A DNA stretch of 45,716 nucleotides from an uncultured Bacteroides sp. (lineage in GTDB: Bacteria > Bacteroidota > Bacteroidia > Bacteroidales > Bacteroidaceae). Positions 33,608-41,058 of the stretch are shown here, piece after piece (the first letter of the stretch is position 1; every line of letters starts with the position of its first letter). A program made the translations under genes and the position numbers. The notes beneath the pieces are model-generated. The model ran no database searches, was not told the DNA's origin, and saw only the letters and a program-made list of their open reading frames with translations. The stretch is from positions 1 through 45,716 of the forward strand of contig CAMTOV010000006.1 of the NCBI GenBank assembly GCA_947074235.1, written 5' to 3'.

Positions 33608-34879
33608 ATGCAACCATTAGCAGAAAGACTTAGACCAAAAACACTCGATGATTATATCGGTCAGAAACACCTTGTGGGACCGAATGCTATATTACGCAAA
33701 ATGATTGATAGCGGAAGAATCTCTTCATTCATTTTGTGGGGACCTCCTGGTGTGGGTAAAACTACACTCGCTCAAATCATTGCCAACAAGCTCGAAACTC
33801 CTTTTTATACGCTGAGTGCAGTTACATCTGGCGTAAAGGATGTGCGCGAAGTGATAGAAAGAGCCAAGAGCAATCGCTTCTTTTCGCAAAGTAGTCCTAT
33901 ACTCTTTATAGACGAAATACACCGTTTCAGTAAATCGCAGCAAGACTCATTGCTGGGGGCTGTTGAAAATGGAACTGTAACTCTGATTGGAGCTACTACC
34001 GAGAATCCTTCTTTCGAGGTTATTCGTCCTCTTTTATCGCGTTGCCAACTCTATGTACTCAAATCTTTAGAGCAAGATGATTTGTTGGAGCTGCTACACA
34101 AGGCCATTGCCAACGATTCTATCTTGAAGGAGCGCACCATCGAACTAAAAGAAACCGCAGCGATGCTACGTTTCTCGGGAGGTGATGCCAGAAAACTGCT
34201 GAACATTTTAGAACTAGTAGTTACGTCAGAGGCAAACAACAAAGTGGTAATTACCGACGAAATGGTAACCGACCGTTTGCAGCAAAATCCTTTGGCTTAT
34301 GATAAGGATGGCGAAATGCATTACGACATTATCTCGGCCTTTATTAAATCGATACGTGGTAGCGATCCCGACGGAGCTATCTATTGGCTGGCACGAATGG
34401 TAGAAGGTGGCGAAGATCCCGCTTTTATTGCTCGCCGCTTGGTGATAGCTGCTGCCGAAGATATAGGATTGGCCAACCCCAATGCCCTACTGCTAGCCAA
34501 CGCTTGTTTTGATACTATCATGAAAGTAGGTTGGCCCGAAGGACGAATTCCATTGGCCGAGGCAACCATCTATTTGGCCACAAGCCCCAAGAGCAACTCT
34601 GCCTATAAGGCTATCGATGAAGCAATAGCTTTGGTGAAACAAACCGGAAACTTGCCTGTACCGCTTCATCTGCGCAATGCGCCTACCAAACTGATGAAAC
34701 AGCTGGGCTACGGACAAGAATATAAATATGCTCATAGCTATGAGGGCAATTTTGTGAAACAACAATTCTTACCCGATGAAATAAAATCGACTCGAATATG
34801 GCAACCTCAACAAAATGCTGCTGAACAATCGCATGCGCAACGATTACAGCAACTGTGGGGCGATCGCTATAAAGAGTAA
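33608..34879 (+). CDS. rarA: Replication-associated recombination protein A (AAA+ ATPase)
   Basis: A 423-residue AAA+ ATPase (MgsA/WRNIP1 family) that acts at stalled replication forks with the clamp loader and SSB. N-terminus MQPLAERLRPKTLDDYIGQ is diagnostic. Walker A is GPPGVGKTTLA (about residue 45), Walker B LFIDEIHRF (about residue 99), sensor 1 LIGATTENPSFEV, and an SRC arginine-finger region LLSRCQ. The C-terminal tetramerisation domain includes GSDPDGAIYWLARMVEGGEDP and ends PKSNSAYKAIDEA and YKYAHSYEG. Full length. It lies between the DUF5686 and dehydrogenase genes with gaps of 10 and 28 bp, probably one transcript. Confidence 0.97.
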   Translation: MQPLAERLRPKTLDDYIGQKHLVGPNAILRKMIDSGRISSFILWGPPGVGKTTLAQIIANKLETPFYTLSAVTSGVKDVREVIERAKSNRFFSQSSPILFIDEIHRFSKSQQDSLLGAVENGTVTLIGATTENPSFEVIRPLLSRCQLYVLKSLEQDDLLELLHKAIANDSILKERTIELKETAAMLRFSGGDARKLLNILELVVTSEANNKVVITDEMVTDRLQQNPLAYDKDGEMHYDIISAFIKSIRGSDPDGAIYWLARMVEGGEDPAFIARRLVIAAAEDIGLANPNALLLANACFDTIMKVGWPEGRIPLAEATIYLATSPKSNSAYKAIDEAIALVKQTGNLPVPLHLRNAPTKLMKQLGYGQEYKYAHSYEGNFVKQQFLPDEIKSTRIWQPQQNAAEQSHAQRLQQLWGDRYKE

Positions 34880-34907
34880 CAAATCATTAATCTTTATATT
34901 AAAGCGT

Positions 34908-35861
34908 ATGAAAATTGTAGTATTAGACGGTTATACCGTAAATCCCGGAGACTTATCATGGGATGCTTTAAAAGCTCTTGGCGAATGTACTATCTACGAT
35001 CGCACTTCACCCGAACAGATTATTGAGAGGGCTAAGGAAGCAGAGGTATTATTAACAAACAAAGTAGTGATAGACAGCGAAGTAATGTCTAAGCTCCCAG
35101 CGCTAAAATACATTGGTGTAATGGCGACCGGTTACAATATCATCGACCTGAAAGCAGCAAAAGAACGCGGCATCATTGTTACAAACGTACCTGCTTATAG
35201 CACACCGTCAGTAGGGCAAATGGTATTTGCTCATATCCTTAACATCACTCAGCGAGTAGGACACTATTCCGATGAGGTGAGTCAAGGAAAATGGACCAAT
35301 TGCCCCGACTTTTGTTATTGGGACACACCGCTTATTGAGCTACTGGGGAAAAAGATAGGGCTTATCCGATTAGGTCAGACGGGATATAACACAGCTCGTA
35401 TAGCACTTGGCTTTGGTATGAAGGTATGGGCATATACTAGCAAATCTAAATTGCAACTACCTCCTGAAATAAAAAAGATGGAGCTAGACCAAATATTCCG
35501 CGAATGCGACATCGTTAGTCTTCACTGTCCGCTTACTGAAGATACACGCGAGATGGTAAATGCACGAAGACTTGCTATGATGAAACCATCGGCTATATTG
35601 ATAAATACCGGTAGAGGACAATTGATAAACGAGCAAGACTTGGCTGATGCGTTGAATAGTGGTAAACTATATGCTGCAGGCGTAGATGTTCTTTCTACAG
35701 AGCCTCCAATGGCCGATAATCCATTGTTGACTGCTAAAAACTGCTTCATCACTCCTCACATTGCATGGGCCACATCGGCAGCTAGAGAGAGATTAATGGC
35801 TATTATGATTGGCAATATCAAAGCTTACAGTGCTGGTAAACCCGAGAACAATGTAGCTTAA
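34908..35861 (+). CDS. D-2-hydroxyacid dehydrogenase (glycerate dehydrogenase-like)
   Basis: A 317-residue NAD(P)-dependent enzyme that reduces 2-ketoacids such as hydroxypyruvate. Catalytic triad: Arg in INTGRGQLIN (about residue 234), Glu in DVLSTEPP (about 263), His in TPHIAWAT (about 282). The Rossmann loop reads GLIRLGQTGYNTAR, where the usual GxGxxG has Arg in place of its first Gly, an oddity in an otherwise intact protein. I choose the ATG at 34908 (MKIVVLDGYTVNPGD), 28 bp after rarA; a longer frame overlapping rarA adds 31 unlikely residues. A strong terminator follows. The substrate is not certain. Confidence 0.92.
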   Translation: MKIVVLDGYTVNPGDLSWDALKALGECTIYDRTSPEQIIERAKEAEVLLTNKVVIDSEVMSKLPALKYIGVMATGYNIIDLKAAKERGIIVTNVPAYSTPSVGQMVFAHILNITQRVGHYSDEVSQGKWTNCPDFCYWDTPLIELLGKKIGLIRLGQTGYNTARIALGFGMKVWAYTSKSKLQLPPEIKKMELDQIFRECDIVSLHCPLTEDTREMVNARRLAMMKPSAILINTGRGQLINEQDLADALNSGKLYAAGVDVLSTEPPMADNPLLTAKNCFITPHIAWATSAARERLMAIMIGNIKAYSAGKPENNVA

Positions 35862-35943
35862 GATAATGATAATATAAACAGTATAAATACGGCGTTTATT
35901 AAATGATTGAATATACGTTGTATTTTGATTTGTTTTTGAAGGT

Positions 35944-35980
35944 AAACTAATACAAATTACGATGTAATTTGTATTAGTTT
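35944..35980 (+). terminator. Rho-independent terminator after the dehydrogenase gene
   Basis: A perfect 17-bp A/T-rich stem (35944-35960 with 35964-35980), a 3-nt loop and TATTTTTAG beyond. It ends the DUF5686-rarA-dehydrogenase transcript. Confidence 0.8.
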
Positions 35981-36004
35981 TATTTTTAGCTCATATATAC
36001 ATAC

Positions 36005-36037
36005 AACAATAGCGTTGAGTTATTCAACGCTATTGTT
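36005..36037. terminator. Second hairpin, between dehydrogenase and cydB genes
   Basis: A perfect 14-bp stem AACAATAGCGTTGA (36005-36018) with 36024-36037 and a 5-nt loop. It lies 19 nt past the cydB stop on the leftward strand; the T-rich tail (TTCGTTTTAAT) is better rightward. Probably bidirectional. Confidence 0.7.
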
Positions 36038-36055
36038 CGTTTTAATCAATTCATC

Positions 36056-37207
36056 TTAATAAGAGGAGTTATTTTTCTCATCAAGCTCCTTCGACGATAT
36101 CTTCCTTACATCTATCTTTCGCCAAGTATAGAAGATATAGGCAATCACTACCGGAACCCATATTGTGACCCAAGCCATGGTTTTAAGCGTAAACAGGCTT
36201 GAACATGAGTTTGATATCGTAAGCGAACTTTGCAAATCACTATAAGATGGATAGTAAGATGTATTGTTGTAACCAGCCACCAAAAGCAATGTCAAAACAG
36301 TAAGAATGGTGCCTATACCTGCAAACCAAATGCCTTTATCGAAAGTACGTTTGAAAATAGAGAAGACAATACCAAACAATACCAATACAACACCTACCAA
36401 AAATACTATCAATACAATTGGCATTTCAATGAAGTTTATCCAATATTTATGTGGTTGCATAAATACGATGCCATTATTAGGATCTACAGCATAACCATCG
36501 GCTAGCAATGTGCGAATTAAGAAACCTAAGAAGAACACTAAAAACAGTATTGTATTCCATATCAACGAACGACGGATTTTAGCAGTCAACTCTTCATCAT
36601 CGATATTATTGATAAAATAAAGCGCACCAAGCACCCTGGCTAGAAAGAAAATAGCCAAACCAAGTGCTATATTCCAGAAATTGCTAAGTATATCAAGCCC
36701 ATGCCACTGACTACCCCATTGGCAAATGGTAGGCATAGCCAAGTCCCCAATATTCGATTTATTGATTAAGAAATCCGAACCGGTAAAGAAGGTAGCTACT
36801 ACTGCACCTAGCAAGAAAGGCCCTATCACGCCATTGATAACGAGAAACACTTGATATGTTTTTCGTCCCAGTAAATTACCAATCTTTCCTTGAAATTCAT
36901 AACTTACAGCCTGTAGCACAAAGCTAAACAGAATAATCATCCATAGCCAATAGGCACCACCAAAGCTCAAACTATAAAACATAGGAAAGGAAGCAAAGAA
37001 AGCTCCACCAAACACAACGAGCGTAGTAAAGGTAAATTCCCATTTACGGCCGGTTGAGTTTACCAAAAGCTTACGCTCCTCTTCTGTTTTGCCAACACAA
37101 AATAGCATGGAGTTTCCACCTTGCACAAACAATAAAAAAACCAGTATAGCAGCCAATAATGATATAACTAGCCACCAATAATGTTGAAGAAATGTATATG
37201 TTTCCAT
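36056..37207 (-). CDS. cydB: Cytochrome bd ubiquinol oxidase subunit II
   Basis: A 383-residue inner-membrane subunit that pairs with CydA in the quinol:O2 oxidoreductase. About nine hydrophobic helices; conserved early segment LLFVQGGNSMLFCVGKTEEERKLLVNSTGRKWEF (in family terms the conserved cytoplasmic loop) and late AWVTIWVPVVIAYIFYTWRK. It starts 11 bp after cydA and is the last gene of the operon. Bacteroides species use this oxidase to respire and scavenge nanomolar oxygen. Confidence 0.96.
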   Translation of the reverse strand: METYTFLQHYWWLVISLLAAILVFLLFVQGGNSMLFCVGKTEEERKLLVNSTGRKWEFTFTTLVVFGGAFFASFPMFYSLSFGGAYWLWMIILFSFVLQAVSYEFQGKIGNLLGRKTYQVFLVINGVIGPFLLGAVVATFFTGSDFLINKSNIGDLAMPTICQWGSQWHGLDILSNFWNIALGLAIFFLARVLGALYFINNIDDEELTAKIRRSLIWNTILFLVFFLGFLIRTLLADGYAVDPNNGIVFMQPHKYWINFIEMPIVLIVFLVGVVLVLFGIVFSIFKRTFDKGIWFAGIGTILTVLTLLLVAGYNNTSYYPSYSDLQSSLTISNSCSSLFTLKTMAWVTIWVPVVIAYIFYTWRKIDVRKISSKELDEKNNSSY

Positions 37208-37218
37208 AATTAGGTCAT

Positions 37219-38790
37219 TTAATAGTTATTATCATCATTATCATTTATCTCCGGACCTTTCTTAATTGCATTCAGCATGATGCGTATGCCTGCTATAAGC
37301 ATTACTGTGAAGAGTACTAAGAAGATAAAGAAGGTAATCTGAACGGAGGAAGTATTTAGTTTAGACACTCCTACTGTTGTAGGAAGCAAATCTTGAATAG
37401 CCCATGGTTGTCTACCACATTCGGCAACTACCCATCCGGCCATACCAGCCAGATAGCCAAAAGGAATAGTAATCAAAGCCACATATTGTAGCCATCTTTT
37501 ATTGATAAATTTATCTCTATAAACAAGTATCAACACTACCAAGAAGAATAGGATAAAATACAACCCTAAACCTACCATCACTCTGAACATGTAGAATAGT
37601 AGAGGAACATTAGGTATCAGTTCGGCAGGATCTTTGATATAACCATATCCAAAATAAGCAACATTCTCATTCAGTTGCTGCAATGACGACTGCATCGTTT
37701 CTGTAGAGTTAGAATACATTGCTTTTCTATAAAGGTCGAATGCTTCGATAGCATCACGTCCTTTTTCAATTTTCTCATCGGCTGAGAGTGCTATAGTATT
37801 GTCACGAGTTTCATATCCACCTTCAATAATATCATTGATACCGGGAACAAACTTATCAAACTTACGCTCTGCTAATAAAGAGAGCATTTGTGGTATTTCA
37901 ATCTTAAAATAAAATGGATCTTCATTATCCAGATAGCTCTCTTTTTTAGGATTAAGCACACCGATAGCAACAAGACCTGCTCCTTTTTCGCCATGATACA
38001 AGGCTTCCATTGCAGCAAGCTTCATGGGCTGATTTTTAGCAACAATTGCACCGGCTTGATCGCCTGTAAATGCTGACAAAATAGTTGCTATCAATCCAAA
38101 TACCGCCGCAATCTTTATACTTGATATAGCAAACTTCTGATTTCTTTTCTTCAACAAGAACCAGCAACTTACACCCACCACAAAGATAGAACCGAGCACC
38201 CATCCGTTGAGAACGGTATGACAGAACTTCATCACCGCTGAAGGTGAAAAAGCAACTGCCATGAAGTCGACCATCTCATTTCGTGCTGTTTCGGGGTTAA
38301 ACTCCATGCCTACCGGATGCTGCATCCATGCATTGGCTACAAGAATCCACCAAGCAGAAATTGTTGCACCCAAACCTGTGAGCCAAGTAGATGCCAAGTG
38401 AAAACCTTTGCTCACTTTGGTCCACCCAAAGAACATCACTGCAATAAAGGTAGCTTCCATAAAGAAGGCAAGTATCCCCTCTATAGCTAATGGAGCACCA
38501 AAGATATCGCCCACAAACCAAGAGTAGTTGCTCCAGTTAGTACCAAACTGAAACTCCAGGATAATACCCGTAGCTACCCCAATTGCGAAATTAATGCCAA
38601 ACAATTTCATCCAAAACTTAGCAGCAGACTTCCATTCCTCTTTGCCTGTTTTGTAATAAATAGTCTCCATTATTCCCATTATCACAGCCAGTCCCAATGT
38701 AAGTGGAACAAATATCCAGTGATACAAAGCCGTCAATGCAAACTGTCCTCTCGACCAATCAACCAAAGAGGTGTCTATTACTTCATTCAT
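37219..38790 (-). CDS. cydA: Cytochrome bd ubiquinol oxidase subunit I
   Basis: A 523-residue haem-bearing subunit. Conserved features: SRGQFALTALYHWIFVPLTLG with the haem-ligand His near residue 22; LEFQFGTNWSNYSWFVGDIF and IEGILAFFMEATF carrying the proton-path Glu residues; the quinol-binding Q-loop start AKNQPMKLAAMEALYHGEKG; and GWVVAECGRQPWAIQ, the haem b558/b595 region. The C-terminus is an Asn/Asp-rich tail (NDNDDNNY). It follows the DUF4492 gene by 29 bp. It oxidises menaquinol and reduces O2 to water at the membrane. Confidence 0.97.
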   Translation of the reverse strand: MNEVIDTSLVDWSRGQFALTALYHWIFVPLTLGLAVIMGIMETIYYKTGKEEWKSAAKFWMKLFGINFAIGVATGIILEFQFGTNWSNYSWFVGDIFGAPLAIEGILAFFMEATFIAVMFFGWTKVSKGFHLASTWLTGLGATISAWWILVANAWMQHPVGMEFNPETARNEMVDFMAVAFSPSAVMKFCHTVLNGWVLGSIFVVGVSCWFLLKKRNQKFAISSIKIAAVFGLIATILSAFTGDQAGAIVAKNQPMKLAAMEALYHGEKGAGLVAIGVLNPKKESYLDNEDPFYFKIEIPQMLSLLAERKFDKFVPGINDIIEGGYETRDNTIALSADEKIEKGRDAIEAFDLYRKAMYSNSTETMQSSLQQLNENVAYFGYGYIKDPAELIPNVPLLFYMFRVMVGLGLYFILFFLVVLILVYRDKFINKRWLQYVALITIPFGYLAGMAGWVVAECGRQPWAIQDLLPTTVGVSKLNTSSVQITFFIFLVLFTVMLIAGIRIMLNAIKKGPEINDNDDNNY

Positions 38791-38819
38791 TGTCGTATTA
38801 GATTAAATTAGTGAATAAT

Positions 38820-39065
38820 TTATTTATCTTGATTTAATATCTCATCCGAAGGAAAGGCACGTTCTATTAGTTCACTCCCCACAAAGTTGCCTTTATCCTC
38901 TTCGGTAGGCAATTCTCTAAGGTAGTTTGGAAAGAAAAAGAGTTTTAATATAAAAAACATAACAAATAGCTTCACCAGTATTATCAACCACAGAGTTTTG
39001 CCTATTGTCATATTTCTAAAACCATCATAATAAAGATACCATATATTCATCAATGCATTTTTCAT
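38820..39065 (-). CDS. DUF4492 small membrane protein of the cyd operon
   Basis: An 81-residue single-pass membrane protein; the helix lies at about residues 24-46 (TLWLIILVKLFVMFFILKLF). The preceding WYLYYDGFRNMTIGK is the DUF4492 signature. DUF4492 genes accompany cydAB in Bacteroidetes and Epsilonproteobacteria, so it may be a small oxidase subunit comparable in role to CydX, but that is inference. It is the first gene of the operon, with a 22-bp palindrome just upstream of its start. Confidence 0.85.
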   Translation of the reverse strand: MKNALMNIWYLYYDGFRNMTIGKTLWLIILVKLFVMFFILKLFFFPNYLRELPTEEDKGNFVGSELIERAFPSDEILNQDK

Positions 39066-39080
39066 ATATACGATACAATT

Positions 39081-39102
39081 TATATTTTAAATTTAAAATA
39101 TA
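39081..39102. promoter_or_regulatory. 22-bp perfect palindrome upstream of the cyd operon
   Basis: TATATTTTAAA followed at once by its complement TTTAAAATATA, ending 16 bp before the DUF4492 start codon. It is A/T-only, so chance is possible, but the placement suits an operator or a leader element. No TAnnTTTG box is found for this operon in 39066-39324. Confidence 0.4.
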
Positions 39103-39284
39103 TTTCCAAAAAACACAAATAAACCGTCAGAAAAATTATCAAATAATTATATATTCTATTTTCATTCTCCTTTAATATTAACGATTATTAGCAACAAATT
39201 GTTCTTAAAGATTACACAAAATGAACCCACTGTTAATTTAGCATAATAATTAGAGAGCAGTCCATCTTTATACTTTTGAAATAG

Positions 39285-39292
39285 TATTTTTG
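39285..39292 (+). promoter_or_regulatory. Candidate -7 box for the acyl-CoA ligase gene
   Basis: TATTTTTG matches TAnnTTTG, 32 bp before the ATG; a second match, TACTTTTG, lies at 39271-39278. Neither has a -33 TTTG at 20 nt. Confidence 0.4.
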
Positions 39293-39324
39293 CGCACAAT
39301 TCAAATAAATGTGCAAATTTTAGA

Positions 39325-40989
39325 ATGAAACATCAAAACGGATTTATCGACTATATAGAGCAAAGCATCAAAGATAATTGGGATAGAAATGCTCTGACAG
39401 ATTATAAAGGTATTACACTTCAATATAAAGATGTAGCACGCAAAATTGCCAAATTTCATATTGTTCTTGAGAGTGCAGGCATTCAACCTGGAGATAAGAT
39501 TGCCGTATGTGGTAGAAATAGTGCAAACTGGGCCGTTACTTATCTTAGCGCAGTTACTTACGGTGCTGTTATTGTGCCGATTCTTCATGAGTTTAAGGCA
39601 GATAATATTCATCATATCGTAAATCACTCTGAGGCAAAATTGCTTTTTGTGGGCGACCAAGTATGGGAGAACTTAAATGAAGATGCTATGCCACTGCTTA
39701 AAGGTATAGGTTGCATCAACGATTTTACGATTCTTGTTTCGAGATGCGAACAGTTGACTCATGCAACCGAGCATAGAAACGAGATATATGGCAGCCTTTA
39801 TCCCAAGAACTTCCGTCGCGAACATATTAATTACTACAAACCCGCAGAGGATGATTTAGTTATCATCAATTACACATCGGGCACAACGGGATATTCAAAA
39901 GGTGTAATGTTGCCATGCAAAAGTATTTGGTCTAACATTGCCTATTGTGATGAGATGCGTCCATTAAAAGCGGGCGACAATGTTGTATCTATGCTTCCGC
40001 TTGGCCATGTATTTGGTATGACTTACGACTTCCTTTATGGTTTTTCGGCAGGTGCGCATTTGTATTTCTTGACGCGCATGCCTACTCCTAAAATCATTGC
40101 ACAATCTTTTGCTGAAATTAAACCCAAGATTATTTCGTGCGTGCCACTGATTGTTGAGAAAATCATCAAAAAGGAGGTTCTTCCTCATGTAGACAATCGC
40201 ATTGGAAAACTATTGCTTCGAGTTCCTTTCATCAATGATAAAATCAAAAACTCTGCTCGTCAGGCGGCTATGGATATCTTTGGCAACAACTTTGAAGATA
40301 TCATTATTGGAGGCGCACCCTTCAATGCAGATATTGAGAAGTTCTTGAAAAGAATCAACTTCCCCTACAACATTGTTTATGGAATGACGGAGTGTGGGCC
40401 AGTTATTTGTTCAAGCAGATGGCATGAATTAAAACAAGGCTCTTGCGGTAAAGCGGCTACTCGTATGGAGGTACGCATCGATTCTAAAGACCCCGAAAAC
40501 GTAGCTGGTGAAATTATTTGCAGAGGCGACAATATGATGCTGGGTTACTATAAAAATCGAGAGGCTACCGAAGATATTATCGACAAGAAAGGATGGCTTC
40601 ACACAGGAGATATGGCAACAATGGATAAAGAGGGTTTTGTTACAATCCGTGGTCGTTGTAAGAATCTTCTCCTTAACTCCTCCGGACAAAATATCTATCC
40701 CGAAGAAATTGAAAGCAAACTAAACAATATGGCTTACGTAGCTGAGTCGCTCATTGTGATGCAGAATGACAAACTAGTAGCGTTAATCTATCCCGATTTT
40801 GATGATGCGTTTGCTAATGGATTACAGCAGAGTGATATAGAAAAGCAAATGGAATCTAATAGAATAGAGCTAAATCAAACGATGCCTGGATACAGCCAAA
40901 TTACTAAAGTGAAAATTCACTTCGAAGAATTTGAAAAAACGGCCAAGAAGAGTATCAAGAGATTTATGTATCAAGATATTAAAGAGTAG
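39325..40989 (+). CDS. AMP-binding long-chain fatty-acid-CoA ligase-like enzyme
   Basis: A 554-residue ANL-superfamily ligase that activates a carboxylic acid as acyl-AMP and passes it to CoA. Motifs: P-loop IINYTSGTTGYSKGVMLP (A3), YGMTECGPVI (A5), GWLHTGDMATMDKEGFVTI (A7), RGRCKNLLLNSSGQNIYPEE (A8), and the C-terminal catalytic Lys in KTAKKSIKRFMY (A10). The N-terminal lid and absence of a signal peptide fit a cytoplasmic or membrane-associated enzyme. Its length is slightly below that of E. coli FadD, and the substrate is likely a medium or long fatty acid. Monocistronic with its own terminator. Confidence 0.93.
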   Translation: MKHQNGFIDYIEQSIKDNWDRNALTDYKGITLQYKDVARKIAKFHIVLESAGIQPGDKIAVCGRNSANWAVTYLSAVTYGAVIVPILHEFKADNIHHIVNHSEAKLLFVGDQVWENLNEDAMPLLKGIGCINDFTILVSRCEQLTHATEHRNEIYGSLYPKNFRREHINYYKPAEDDLVIINYTSGTTGYSKGVMLPCKSIWSNIAYCDEMRPLKAGDNVVSMLPLGHVFGMTYDFLYGFSAGAHLYFLTRMPTPKIIAQSFAEIKPKIISCVPLIVEKIIKKEVLPHVDNRIGKLLLRVPFINDKIKNSARQAAMDIFGNNFEDIIIGGAPFNADIEKFLKRINFPYNIVYGMTECGPVICSSRWHELKQGSCGKAATRMEVRIDSKDPENVAGEIICRGDNMMLGYYKNREATEDIIDKKGWLHTGDMATMDKEGFVTIRGRCKNLLLNSSGQNIYPEEIESKLNNMAYVAESLIVMQNDKLVALIYPDFDDAFANGLQQSDIEKQMESNRIELNQTMPGYSQITKVKIHFEEFEKTAKKSIKRFMYQDIKE

Positions 40990-41002
40990 ACACTACTTAA
41001 TA

Positions 41003-41042
41003 ATGAAAAAGGGAAAGCCATAATAAGCTTTCCCTTTTTCAT
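41003..41042. terminator. Bidirectional terminator between ligase and metalloprotease genes
   Basis: A perfect 16-bp stem (41003-41018 with 41027-41042) with an 8-nt loop. The arm GGGAAAGC/GCTTTCCC followed by TTTTT serves both directions, and the neighbours are convergent. Confidence 0.88.
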
Positions 41043-41058
41043 ACCCTAATAACATAAA

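Noticed and set aside
37225-37245. Short ATT/ATC-rich run resembling a microsatellite
   Set aside because: It encodes the Asn/Asp-rich C-terminal tail of CydA and is too short and irregular to call a repeat.
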